From Pseudomonas baetica (GTDB lineage Bacteria > Pseudomonadota > Gammaproteobacteria > Pseudomonadales > Pseudomonadaceae), in assembly GCF_002813455.1 (NCBI RefSeq), contig NZ_PHHE01000001.1:3957001-4021000 (forward strand): 64,000 nucleotides of DNA, in the 5' to 3' direction. The position numbers were made by a program, and so were the translations under genes. The stretch's first letter is position 1. The number at the start of each line of letters is the position of its first letter. This document shows positions 31,186-38,314 of this stretch, in pieces. The notes beneath the pieces are model-generated. The model was not told the DNA's origin, made no database searches, and worked only from the letters and a program-made list of their open reading frames with translations.

Positions 31186-31433
31186 TCGAATAGATCCCCA
31201 AGCTCTTCGAGTGTCGGCATCACGGCGGGGACGACTGCGAGCTCGCAATCCAGAGCTCCCAAGACGCGCGCATAAGCGATCATGCCGACAGAAAGAGTGC
31301 CTTTTTCCACTGCGATGACTTTGTACCGTGTCAATCCCGCGAGGTCGGCGAGCTGTGCTTGCGTCAGGCCGCGATTGATACGTTTCTCGCGTAGTTGGGT
31401 GCCGAGCCGGCTAATCAAAAGAGAGTGATCCAT
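31182..31433 (-). CDS. hipB: HipB-type Xre antitoxin
   Basis: This 83-aa protein has a Cro/C1 helix-turn-helix (RLGTQLREKRINRGLTQAQL, then ADLAGLTRYKVIAVEKGT) at residues 8-60 and a short acidic C-terminal tail (TLEELGDLFE) that could contact HipA. HipB antitoxins bind HipA and repress the operon. It is translationally coupled to hipA by a 4-bp overlap. A palindrome directly upstream is a candidate operator. Confidence 0.88.
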   Translation of the reverse strand: MDHSLLISRLGTQLREKRINRGLTQAQLADLAGLTRYKVIAVEKGTLSVGMIAYARVLGALDCELAVVPAVMPTLEELGDLFE

Positions 31434-31447
31434 GTTCCGCTACCGTA

Positions 31448-31465
31448 ACATTTGATTTTAAATGT
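31448..31465. promoter_or_regulatory. Palindrome upstream of hipB, candidate operator
   Basis: ACATTT and AAATGT arms with a 6-bp spacer lie 14 bp before the hipB start. Position and symmetry fit autorepression by HipB. No experimental motif is available for this branch. Confidence 0.45.
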
Positions 31466-31517
31466 AGCGCATGCGAAACATTTTATCCATCGCGGAGTTG
31501 ACTCAACCCCCCGCGCT

Positions 31518-31814
31518 CGGTGTACCGGTGAAGAAATCGTCGAAGGCATCAAGTACGGCGTGCGCAAGGTCAACATCGACACCGACCTGCGCTTGGCCTC
31601 CACCGGCGCCATGCGTCGCCTGATGGCCACCAACCCGAGCGAATTCGACCCACGTAAATTCTTCGGCGCCACCGTGACTGCAATGCGCGACGTATGTATC
31701 GCTCGTTATGAAGCGTTTGGTACTGCGGGTAACGCTTCGAAGATCAAACCGATCTCGCTGGAAGCGATGTACCAGCGTTATCTGAAGGGTGAGTTGAACG
31801 CCAAGGTTAACTGA
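31518..31814 (+). pseudogene. Duplicated 3' end of fba (copy 2)
   Basis: This matches fba from about 29607 to its stop. It has a 1-base deletion near the left end (ACCGGTGAAG against ACCGGTTGAAG), an almost identical stretch, and then clustered silent differences in the last 120 bp. It has no start codon or upstream fba sequence, so it is a partial copy left by an insertion at the fba 3' end. The unrelated sequence before 31518 makes any ORF there a chance fusion. It carries its own downstream terminator. Confidence 0.9.
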
Positions 31815-31837
31815 ACCTGAGCGTTAAACAGCGTAAA

Positions 31838-31867
31838 TAAAAAACCGCCTGAAAGGCGGTTTTTTTA
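31838..31867 (+). terminator. Terminator after fba copy 2
   Basis: AAAAACCGCC and GGCGGTTTTT arms around TGAAA, with a T-run, lie 24 bp after the copy's stop codon, mirroring the layout behind intact fba. Confidence 0.88.
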
Positions 31868-31904
31868 CAGCTTATTAAATAAGGCGGCGTAGGATTTATT
31901 GTTT

Positions 31905-32174
31905 TCAAACAGTGATGTTGTATGGAGCTGACCATTTTGTATTGTCAGGTGCACCATTGATCAATGCTTCCGCAACAACCGCGTATTTTCCGGATTTCGG
32001 GAAATTAATTTGAAAGCTATAGCCACCGTTTGCCCAGGAATTTCCTGATCCTAAGGTAGGAACGCCGCCTGTAACGGTAACGTAAACGATGCTGTTGGGC
32101 TTGGACGTCCCGGAAATAACATAATTTCCACTTACGTCCTTCGAAATGTTGTTGATAACGGTTTCATTCGCCAT
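31905..32174 (-). CDS. Orphan small protein, Ig-like beta pattern
   Basis: This 89-aa protein starts MANETVINNISKDVSGNYVI after an excellent ribosome-binding site (AAGGAG, 7 bp spacing). Alternating beta-strand patterns (NYVISGTSKPNSIVYVTVTG, GYSFQINFPKSGKYAVVAEA) and a Trp-containing end (DNTKWSAPYNITV) resemble a single bacterial Ig-like domain. There is no signal peptide, so it is either cytoplasmic or exported by another route. I do not recognise a family. It is convergent with the fba copy 2 terminator; the nearest CTGTCA-type palindrome is 340 bp upstream. Confidence 0.72.
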   Translation of the reverse strand: MANETVINNISKDVSGNYVISGTSKPNSIVYVTVTGGVPTLGSGNSWANGGYSFQINFPKSGKYAVVAEALINGAPDNTKWSAPYNITV

Positions 32175-32440
32175 GGTTATTACTCCTTGTAAATGTTGGT
32201 AGGAGCTTGCCTGTATAAATAAGGCAGTTCCAGTCAAGTGTCTTCTTTGTCTGCTTGTGGCGTGAGGGATGTTAAGTGTTTCTTTTGTGGGGTAGACCTG
32301 TAATATCTGACAGTTTTTAATAATGTTTTGCGATATATCTTATAGCGAGTGATAGTTTTATATTTTATGAATTGTGAGATAGAAAAGAAGGTTAAGAGGG
32401 CGGATTTGTTAAATGACAATGAATCTACCAGAAGTGAGTT

Positions 32441-32608
32441 AAATAAATCTGTCCCCTTGAGGATTATGATTTGTTCGCTCTTCGTATGCTTAATATCGCA
32501 AAACGATATTAGGGGCTGTCAACTATGACAGTTGACGATCCGGGACCTTCAATCTAATCTCGTATACGTGCAGCAGAAGAGTGGGAGGGTAAATAAATCC
32601 GTCCCCTT
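32441..32608 (+). repeat. About 170-bp repeated element, copy 1
   Basis: The unit starts and ends with AAATAAATCYGTCCCCTT. Inside are the hairpin TAATATCG / CGATATTA (32491-32511) and the palindrome CTGTCAACTATGACAG (32516-32531), then GACCTTCAATCTAATCTCG. Related units occur at 32680-32841 and 34373-34590. It is non-coding and may be a small non-autonomous mobile unit carrying a regulatory palindrome. Confidence 0.65.
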
Positions 32609-32650
32609 TGGACGATGGGCTAAGGACGGGTAAGGGGACGGATTTATTTA
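32591..32650. repeat. 18-bp inverted pair of the GGGGACGGATTTATTT motif
   Basis: AAATAAATCCGTCCCCTT (32591-32608) and its reverse complement (from 32632) are separated by 23 bp. This head-to-head pair could form a hairpin, as REPIN-like elements do. Single copies of the same motif occur at 32441, 32680, 33324, 34101, 34373, 36040, 36487 and 37304. Confidence 0.75.
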
Positions 32651-32679
32651 TCTTGAGTGTTGAGCCGCTGATTCGGATT

Positions 32680-32841
32680 AAATAAATCCTTCCCGTTACT
32701 CATCTTATGTTAGCTTTTCACATTTTTAATATAGCTAAATAATATTAAGCCCTGTCAACTATGACAGGTGACTGCACGTGTTGTTCAATCTAGCCTTGCA
32801 TATGAGCCGCAGAAGAATGGGGGATAATAAAACTGTCCCCT
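32680..32841 (+). repeat. About 160-bp repeated element, copy 2
   Basis: It contains AAATAAATCCTTCCCG at the left, a TTAATAT / ATATTAA hairpin (32726-32748), the CTGTCA palindrome, TTCAATCTAGCCTTGCATATG, a GCAGAAGAATGGG box and a decayed AATAAAACTGTCCCC at the right end. It lies directly upstream of the gene at 32872. Confidence 0.6.
32752..32767. promoter_or_regulatory. CTGTCA-N4-TGACAG palindrome
   Basis: CTGTCAACTATGACAG lies 104 bp upstream of the 32872 start. The same 16-bp core stands at 32516, 34488 and 38170; variants occur upstream of other orphan genes of the island. Confidence 0.6.
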
Positions 32842-32871
32842 TTGTAAACTCAATGATGCGAGGGATAAAAA

Positions 32872-33105
32872 ATGGCAGCTGGAGATTTTGATCATAAATA
32901 TGATTATGTTGTAAGTGGTTTAAGCGGAAATACAGGGGGGGCTTTGCCTTCTACACCCGATACACCACTAATGACGCGACACATCCCCCCGACATATAGC
33001 GAAGATACGGGTATGTGGAATCATCAGCCAGGAAAATTTTGTACGTGTGGGTGCGAAAAAGGTGGTTGGAGCACTTCCGAACATGCCGTGGTAAAAAAAA
33101 CGTAA
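32872..33105 (+). CDS. Orphan small protein with CTCGCEKGG motif
   Basis: This 77-aa, polar protein is preceded by GAGGGA 8 bp before the ATG. The C-terminal half holds three closely spaced cysteines (KFCTCGCEKGGW), which could bind a metal or form disulfides; the N-terminal half is Gly/Ser/Thr/Pro-rich. There is no signal peptide or membrane segment. I recognise no family. A longer ORF on the opposite strand (32951-33235) overlaps it and has no supporting ribosome-binding site. The gap to 33371 holds only gene-like fragments and a GGGGCGGATTTATTT repeat. Confidence 0.6.
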   Translation: MAAGDFDHKYDYVVSGLSGNTGGALPSTPDTPLMTRHIPPTYSEDTGMWNHQPGKFCTCGCEKGGWSTSEHAVVKKT

Positions 33106-33371
33106 AAAGTTTCATAGCCTCTTCTTTACTTGTCAAATATTCGACAATGAAACCCGCCCAATTGCGAGTTTCTTTTTTGTACGTCAGGCATGGCGCGTTG
33201 CGCGCAAGCGCACCCAGCTTGGCTATGGTGGCCATGCTGATGACTTGGAGGTGAAGGTTCTACGCACTCTGCACGGGGAGGTATTAGCCAGAGGCAAGAG
33301 TGTTGACTGCGAATCTTAGGTGTAAGGGGCGGATTTATTTACCGTAATTCCACCCCCTTTTTATGAATTTC

Positions 33372-34076
33372 TTATGTTTCTACTATGCATTTCGCTGGTC
33401 TCCCCCTAGGCCGATTTGATATGTGCAACCCGGTAATAACTTCAATCTCAGCAGTGAACTGCGAATTGCCCGTCAATTGACCACGCTGTAGCGCACTTCT
33501 TATCAATTCCAGCTCCTGTGATGGTGGGGGCTGCTTCATGAACTCGATGTAGCGATCATTGCGGATGGCCACGGTTGGCCCTAGATCTGTGAAACCGGGA
33601 TAGTCATCCAGCCAATTAGTCTCTTCCGTTGCGTTCAGTCTCACTTGCAGGCTCGACCATCTATAGTCTTGCGCATGCTCGACTATTTGAGCACGCACTG
33701 GATTCAGCTCTATATATCGGCAGCACGCCAACAAATAGGTATCGGTTTGAACGACGCTGGATTTGTAGCGGCTTTCCCACAGCGTGCCAGAGCGTCCCTC
33801 GAGCTTGTTGCGATAGCGGGTCATGCGAGCTGCCAGGCTCTTCATCAATTGCCCGAGGCTGGCTGCTGACTCGCCAGGTGCAAGCAACAGATGGACATGG
33901 TTGGTCATCAGGCAGAAGGCATAGACCTTCACATCCAGTAGGGTTTTCAGTTCACACAGGTCGCTGAGATACCGCTCGAAATCGGCCGGTTCTTTGAACA
34001 CGGCCTGCTTGTTGTGACCGCGTTGTACGACGTGATGGGGATAGTGAGGTAATACGACTCGCGCGGTTCTCGGCAT
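33372..34076 (-). CDS. REP-associated tyrosine transposase (RAYT, Y1/HUH)
   Basis: This 234-aa Y1-type transposase has the HUH motif in MTNHVHLLLAPGES, plus family hallmarks HHVVQRGHNKQAVF, GTLWESRYKSSVV and the tyrosine-containing RYIELNPVRA. ATG 34076 follows AGGAGG at ideal spacing; the frame is open further up but without a start signal. RAYTs mobilise REP hairpins. Copies of GGGGACGGATTTATTT border it on both sides (33324 and 34101), suggesting that this is its substrate family rather than the GCGAGC-type REPs. A CTGTCA-type palindrome lies 100 bp upstream. Confidence 0.92.
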   Translation of the reverse strand: MPRTARVVLPHYPHHVVQRGHNKQAVFKEPADFERYLSDLCELKTLLDVKVYAFCLMTNHVHLLLAPGESAASLGQLMKSLAARMTRYRNKLEGRSGTLWESRYKSSVVQTDTYLLACCRYIELNPVRAQIVEHAQDYRWSSLQVRLNATEETNWLDDYPGFTDLGPTVAIRNDRYIEFMKQPPPSQELELIRSALQRGQLTGNSQFTAEIEVITGLHISNRPRGRPAKCIVET

Positions 34077-34175
34077 ATAGCCTCCTACGTCCGTGTAGGG
34101 AAAGGGGACGGATTTTGAACGACCCGACCTGTTTTTTGTTTCTTGCGTGAGGGTAAAGCGCTTGGTGTGGCTCGT

Positions 34176-34197
34176 CACCTGTCAAAGTTGACAGGTG
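34176..34197. promoter_or_regulatory. 22-bp CTGTCA-type palindrome upstream of RAYT
   Basis: Perfect 10-bp arms CACCTGTCAA and TTGACAGGTG flank AG. The inner 20 bp fit the lux-box layout (ACCT...AGGT, CT-N12-AG). It is the most symmetrical site of the island set. Confidence 0.6.
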
Positions 34198-34372
34198 TGT
34201 GATGTTTTTTTGTTCGATGGTGGTGTGGGGTCATTCGGATTTTCAAAGTTTCGGCTGATCCGGCCTGAGAGGTTGCCTGCAACGGCCTCTCTCCGTATGC
34301 CGTAATGGCAGTGGAATCGATGTTTTTACTTGAGTTTTGTGATGATCAAATCCAAAACCGTTCGCCAGATGG

Positions 34373-34590
34373 GATAAATAAATCTGTCCCGTTAAAGGTT
34401 CGGTTGAAGACTCAAAGATCGAATTACGGAAAATTGATTAATTTGTTTGTATCTGCGGTGTTTAATATCGCAAATCGATATCAGGGACTGTCAACTATGA
34501 CAGGTGACGAGTCGCGACCTTACAGTTAGCCTTGCAAGCGAGAAGTAGTAGAACGTAATGGGTCAATATAGAGCCGTCCATTTAACACAG
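34373..34590 (+). repeat. About 210-bp repeated element, copy 3
   Basis: It begins AAATAAATCTGTCCCG and holds the hairpin TTAATATCGCAAATCGATAT and CTGTCAACTATGACAG at 34488-34503, then GACCTTACAGTTAGCCTTGC. No gene follows: IS copy 2 is inserted about 110 bp further on, so a downstream gene may have been displaced. Confidence 0.6.
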
Positions 34591-34765
34591 TAAGGTGGTT
34601 CTGGACGTTTGGGTGGTGGTAAATGGTTTGTGTATAGGGCTTCAGCGTGAAGCTCTAGACGGTGATGTTTTTTCACAACGTAGTGGTCTCTATTTATTGA
34701 TTGAACGAGCCCCATGAAAGACAGGACACCGTTTCCCCCTTACGATAAGGGATAGGCAAACGGTT

Positions 34766-35158
34766 ATGTTTATGACTAATAGCAACGATAAGAGTGGTGA
34801 GCTTTTGGGCCAGGAGCGGCGTCGTCGCTGGAGCCCAGAGCAAAAGCTGGCCATGGTTCGAGAGAGCCTTGAACCAGGACAAAGCGTTTCGGTCGTGGCT
34901 CGGCGCAACGGCATCAATGCCAACCAGTTGTTCCTGTGGCGCAAGCTCTATCAGGACGGCAGCCTGTCGGCGGTCAGTGCTGGCGAAGCCGTGGTACCGG
35001 CCTCAGAGCTGAGCGATGCGCTCAAGCAGATCCGTGAACTGCAACGGATGCTGGGCAAGAAAACGATGGAAGCGGAAATCCTCAAAGAGGCCGTGGAGAT
35101 CGCCCGGTCGCGAAAATGGATTGCGCACTCACCCTTGTTGCCGGGGGACGACCAGTGA
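34766..35158 (+). CDS. IS3-family transposase OrfA (copy 2)
   Basis: The 130-aa product is identical to OrfA of copy 1; the DNA differs by a few silent changes (for example around 34947-34967). HTH and coiled-coil regions are intact. The stop overlaps the GTG of orfB. Confidence 0.93.
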   Translation: MFMTNSNDKSGELLGQERRRRWSPEQKLAMVRESLEPGQSVSVVARRNGINANQLFLWRKLYQDGSLSAVSAGEAVVPASELSDALKQIRELQRMLGKKTMEAEILKEAVEIARSRKWIAHSPLLPGDDQ

Positions 35159-35991
35159 AACTGGTCAGCGAATGTCTCGGTGTGGCGCGCTCGCAATTAA
35201 CGGTTCGAATCAAGCAATCGGTATCGCCCAAGACACGGCGAAGCAGGCCTGTGAACGACGCTGAGTTGGTGGCCGAAATCCAGCAACAGGTCAGCGATCT
35301 GCCCAGCTATGGCTACCGTCGAGTCTGGGGATTGCTGCGTCGCGCCCGTGAAACCCAGCTGCTACCTGCGATCAACGTGAAGCGAGGTTACCGGGTGATG
35401 CGTGATCACAACCTGCTGCTTGAGCGCCGGATCAAACAACCCGGCGTGCCGCGTCGGCACGAAGGCCGTATTGCGGTGCAAACCAGCGATACGCGTTGGT
35501 GCTCGGACGGCTTTGAGTTCCGTTGTGAGGACGGCGCTAAACTGAGCGTGACCTTCGCCCTGGACTGCTGTGATCGCGAAGCCATCGGCTGGGTCGCGAG
35601 CCCGACCGGGTACAGCGGCGATGATATCCGCGACTTGATGCTGGAAAGTGTGGAGAAGCGCTTCGGTGATCAACTGCCTGCAACGCCGGTGCAGTGGCTC
35701 AGCGATAACGGTTCGGCCTACACCGCCGAACAGACGCGCCTGTTTGCTCGGCAGATCGGCTTGCAGCCGGTGACCACACCAGTGCGTAGCCCGCAGAGTA
35801 ATGGCATGGCCGAGAGCTTCGTGAAGACGATCAAGCGTGACTACGTGGCGCACATGCCCAAACCGGATCGAGAAACGGCGTTGCGTAACCTGGCAATTGC
35901 CTTCGAACACTACAACGAGCAGCATCCGCACAGCGCCTTGAACTATCGCTCACCGAGGGAGTTCAGGCGCTTGGCAGTTGCATCAATTTAA
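35155..35991 (+). CDS. IS3-family transposase OrfB (copy 2)
   Basis: This is the integrase-core half with the same DDE triad as copy 1 ([33 protein letters not shown]). It carries Asp for Glu in the QQVSDLPS segment and Gly for Val in VKRGYR; the effect is unknown. The GTG start at 35155 overlaps the orfA stop. The frame is open back to 35116. Confidence 0.92.
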   Translation: MKLVSECLGVARSQLTVRIKQSVSPKTRRSRPVNDAELVAEIQQQVSDLPSYGYRRVWGLLRRARETQLLPAINVKRGYRVMRDHNLLLERRIKQPGVPRRHEGRIAVQTSDTRWCSDGFEFRCEDGAKLSVTFALDCCDREAIGWVASPTGYSGDDIRDLMLESVEKRFGDQLPATPVQWLSDNGSAYTAEQTRLFARQIGLQPVTTPVRSPQSNGMAESFVKTIKRDYVAHMPKPDRETALRNLAIAFEHYNEQHPHSALNYRSPREFRRLAVASI

Positions 35992-36062
35992 CGGGGAGTT
36001 GGTGTCCGGTTTTGTAGGGGCAAGTCCATTGAGCTAGGAAAGAGGTGCGGATTTATTAATAT

Positions 36063-36102
36063 CCTAACCTAACCTAACCTAACCTAACCTAACCTAACCT
36101 AT
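36063..36102. repeat. Pentanucleotide tandem repeat (CCTAA)7
   Basis: Seven perfect CCTAA units are followed by CCTAT. The tract starts 34 bp after the right end of IS copy 2 and 95 bp before the orphan gene at 36198. Such tracts change length by slippage. Confidence 0.95.
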
Positions 36103-36197
36103 CCTGTTTTTGTTTTTTTTGAGGGTCGAGTGGTGTAAAAAATTGCCCTGATATTATGCTGATATTATGTATTTCATATTAATGGTGAGGTAGGAAA

Positions 36198-36425
36198 ATG
36201 ACTATTGTTCAGACTTACAAGGAAGGTGTTATAACCCAATCCTGTGCCATAACGGTTTCTCACAAACTGTTTTCTTTTATAAAAGTAAAGCCTGATGGTG
36301 GAGGTGCGGAGGTGCGTTTTATGGATGACGATGATAAGCGCTACGAGAGTTATCCTGTAGGATCTCGCATTAAATATGTGCTGATTAATGGCAATGCTAC
36401 GAAGGCGGAAGGTTTTAACTATTAA
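36198..36425 (+). CDS. Orphan small protein
   Basis: This 75-aa protein follows GGTGAGGTAGGAAA with a good ribosome-binding site. It has a beta-rich pattern (ITQSCAITVSHKLFSFIKVK) and an acidic run (MDDDDKRYESYP), ending GNATKAEGFNY. There is no signal peptide. I recognise no family. Codon use and base composition are AT-rich like its island neighbours. No CTGTCA palindrome precedes it; the CCTAA tract does. Confidence 0.65.
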   Translation: MTIVQTYKEGVITQSCAITVSHKLFSFIKVKPDGGGAEVRFMDDDDKRYESYPVGSRIKYVLINGNATKAEGFNY

Positions 36426-36565
36426 AGAAGTGAGGGGGAAGGGATAAGCGGGGGCGGGTTCTTGATGGAGTCATCTCGCATGGTCTTAAATAAATCCGTC
36501 CCCTTTCCTGCTCCTATGTTTTAGATTGGAGTCTTAAGAGTTGTCAATTTCTCTGCGTTCGTCAA

Positions 36566-36581
36566 CTGTTAGAAGTAACAG
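36566..36581. promoter_or_regulatory. Variant palindrome CTGTTA-N4-TAACAG (relic promoter)
   Basis: The site and its flanks (TCAATTTCTCTGCG before it) match the region upstream of the minus-strand gene at 37918, but no corresponding gene is left here. A GGGGACGGATTTATTT-type repeat lies where that gene would start. Confidence 0.5.
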
Positions 36582-36682
36582 TATTCAGGTTGTTTATAAC
36601 CATTTGTCCTAAATCATATATCAATTAGATAGAGTGTAAGTCTACAAGGTATTGGGCTCATTTCCATCTTTTGGGTTTTTGT

Positions 36683-36704
36683 CAACTGTCAAGTTTGACA
36701 GTTG
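36683..36704. promoter_or_regulatory. 22-bp CTGTCA-type palindrome
   Basis: Arms CAACTGTCAA and TTGACAGTTG around GT lie about 112 bp upstream of the 36816 start. It is paralogous to the site at 38167. Confidence 0.6.
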
Positions 36705-36815
36705 CGAGGCGGTTGAGGCTGAGTTATCACTTAGAGGCGTGAAAGAATGGTCTGCCTTCTGCTGTTTTAATTGTAGAGGCGGGCAGTAAATTATCTTGAA
36801 ATAAGGAGCAAAAGG

Positions 36816-37295
36816 ATGCCTTTTCAATTGCTGGGTGCGGATAGCTTTAGTTTAGAGCCAGCACTGGTGCCGGCTCCACAAAAAGCGCCTGCTGGTTCGA
36901 CTTCGATTTACCATACACACTGCGGCTCTGTCGAAGAAGTAGAATGTGAAGTTCATCCTGTTCAGGCTCCGCCTCTTCCTCTTGGGGCGGGTACTACATT
37001 TCAGTTGATGCTGCGCTTGATTCGTGACGCTAAAGGCGTGCCTGTACTCGCATCGAGCAATCCATGGGAAGTCGTTGCGAGCGATTCGCCCAATATTGTT
37101 AATTTAGTCGCAACGGGTGCGAATCCTACTCCGGCGCTGCGTGCATATTCGCAGCCTCTATTTCTTTACTTTAATCCTCGGGCAATCGGGATTGTAGTTG
37201 ATGGAACTTATCAGGCGAAATTGTCATTTCACGATAGCAATGGGCAGAACGTCGGTGCTACTAAAGCGCAAACTGTTTATTTTGGTTTAGCATAA
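36816..37295 (+). CDS. Orphan protein, paralog A
   Basis: This 159-aa protein is similar along its whole length to the product of 38315-38773. Shared landmarks are PAPAGS-like residues near position 27, a Cys-Gly pair (HTHCGS), EVHPVQAPPL, LMLRLIRDAKGVPV, SNPWEV and the end TYQAKLSFHDSNGQNVGATK. Strand-rich patterns suggest an all-beta, Ig- or lectin-like fold. No signal peptide is present. Ribosome-binding site AAGGAG precedes the ATG. Function unknown; the duplication of gene plus promoter suggests a beneficial role. Confidence 0.78.
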   Translation: MPFQLLGADSFSLEPALVPAPQKAPAGSTSIYHTHCGSVEEVECEVHPVQAPPLPLGAGTTFQLMLRLIRDAKGVPVLASSNPWEVVASDSPNIVNLVATGANPTPALRAYSQPLFLYFNPRAIGIVVDGTYQAKLSFHDSNGQNVGATKAQTVYFGLA

Positions 37296-37363
37296 ACCTG
37301 GTCTAAGGGGCGGGTTAAGAGGACGGATATATTTATCATGAATTGCAGATGGCTGGACTAGCG

Positions 37364-37520
37364 CCTTTTCGGCGCCATCGTGACTTCGATGCATGATATG
37401 TGTATCGCTCGTTATGAGGTGTTTGGTACTGCGGGTAACGCTTCGAAGATAAAACCGATCTCGCTGGAAACAATATACTAGCGCTATCTGAAGGGTGAGT
37501 TGAATGCTAAGGTTAACTAA
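37364..37520 (+). pseudogene. Decayed duplicate of fba 3' end (copy 3)
   Basis: It matches about the last 155 bp of fba with many changes, including an in-frame TAG where fba has CAG (TACTAGCG against TACCAGCG). It shares CTCGTTATGA and GTTTGGTACTGCGGGTAACG with copy 2 rather than with intact fba, so copies 2 and 3 derive from one lineage. It is followed by its own terminator. Confidence 0.85.
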
Positions 37521-37542
37521 GGATTAGCATTCAGGTCGTATG

Positions 37543-37571
37543 TAAACCCGCCGAGACAAGGCGGGTTTTTT
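37543..37571 (+). terminator. Terminator after fba copy 3
   Basis: AAACCCGCC and GGCGGGTTT arms with a GAGACAA loop, followed by a T-run, lie 23 bp after the relic stop. Confidence 0.88.
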
Positions 37572-37645
37572 ATTTGGGGGACTAGGTTGCATGCAATGTG
37601 TAGGCCCAATAATTAAATTATCATTTTCGTTTTAATTAGTTGGGT

Positions 37646-37918
37646 TTATTCAGTGATTCGAACTATGCTGACGTCGATGATCCATTCGCCGTTCTTGTTT
37701 TTTGAATCGAAAACTAATTCATCGGTTAAGAGTTCATAGCAATATCGGTATGAACCATCACCAGTCTCTATTTGAGATTGGTAAATGCGTCCATCGATCA
37801 CATCTTTATATTTGTGTCCCGGCGTTGGATTTTCCACGCTCAGGTTTTCAATAACAACGCTCACTTTTTGACCTTCAGAGTTGGACTCTGTTGGTGGTGT
37901 TGTGGATTTCGCTTCCAT
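37646..37918 (-). CDS. Orphan small acidic protein
   Basis: This 90-aa protein starts MEAKSTTPPTESNSEGQKVS. The N-terminal 20 residues are polar and likely disordered; the rest is strand-rich (VVIENLSVENPTPGHKYKDV, WIIDVSIVRITE). There is no signal peptide. It diverges from the paralog-B gene at 38315, and a variant palindrome lies 61 bp upstream. I recognise no family. Confidence 0.65.
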   Translation of the reverse strand: MEAKSTTPPTESNSEGQKVSVVIENLSVENPTPGHKYKDVIDGRIYQSQIETGDGSYRYCYELLTDELVFDSKNKNGEWIIDVSIVRITE

Positions 37919-37979
37919 GATGCGTATCCTGTGTAATGAAATGAAACTCAAAAGTTATCAATTTTTCTGCGCTTGTCAA

Positions 37980-37995
37980 CTGTTAGAAATTACAG
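37980..37995. promoter_or_regulatory. Variant palindrome CTGTTA-N4-TTACAG
   Basis: CTGTTAGAAATTACAG lies 61 bp upstream of the minus-strand start at 37918. Compared with the consensus CTGTCA-N4-TGACAG, the inner bases differ. Confidence 0.45.
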
Positions 37996-38166
37996 TTTTC
38001 AAAATCTTCTTTTCCTGCTCGTCCAGTTTTTTGGGGGGCATTGTCAAAGCTCCTGCTAATGAAAAAATTAACAGGGATGCGCGGGTCGTGGTTTTTGTTA
38101 ATTATCAATAATATAGAGTGCGGATTGCGAAACTGTCGTGGCTGTCGGTCGTTTTTGGGTTTTTGT

Positions 38167-38188
38167 CAACTGTCAACTATGACAGTTG
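38167..38188. promoter_or_regulatory. 22-bp CTGTCA-type palindrome
   Basis: CAACTGTCA and TGACAGTTG arms around ACTA lie 126 bp upstream of the 38315 start. The flanking GAGGCAGTTGAGGTTGAG is shared with the site before 36816. Confidence 0.6.
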
Positions 38189-38314
38189 TGAGGCAGTTGA
38201 GGTTGAGCTATCACTTGGGTGTGTTGAAAAGAGCGGCCTGCCAGCAGTTCTTTTGGTTTGTTGTTTAGGTTCTATAGGTGGGCAGCAGATTATCTTGATA
38301 GACAGGAGAAAAAT

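Larger units (their letters stand above)
34702..36028 (+). mobile_element. IS3-family insertion sequence, copy 2 (1327 bp)
   Basis: Same length and ends as copy 1 at 14000-15326, differing by only a handful of bases, a few of which change OrfB (for example Glu to Asp in QQVSDLPS, Val to Gly in VKRGYR). Flanks are TTGAT on the left and TTGAG on the right, an imperfect 4-of-5 target duplication. Near-identity implies recent transposition of at least one copy. Confidence 0.93.

Noticed and set aside
31452..31814. A 120-codon ORF containing the fba C-terminus
   Set aside because: The first 25 or so residues come from unrelated DNA upstream of the duplicated fba 3' end. It is a chance fusion and has no ribosome-binding site.
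32951..33235. A 94-codon minus-strand ORF overlapping the orphan gene 32872
   Set aside because: No ribosome-binding site and no family; the opposing ORF has GAGGGA and an upstream palindrome. Neither is certain, but this one is weaker.
36063..36102. The CCTAA array as part of a CRISPR or a replication origin
   Set aside because: Units are 5 bp without spacers, there are no cas genes, and no initiator gene or other iterons are nearby.
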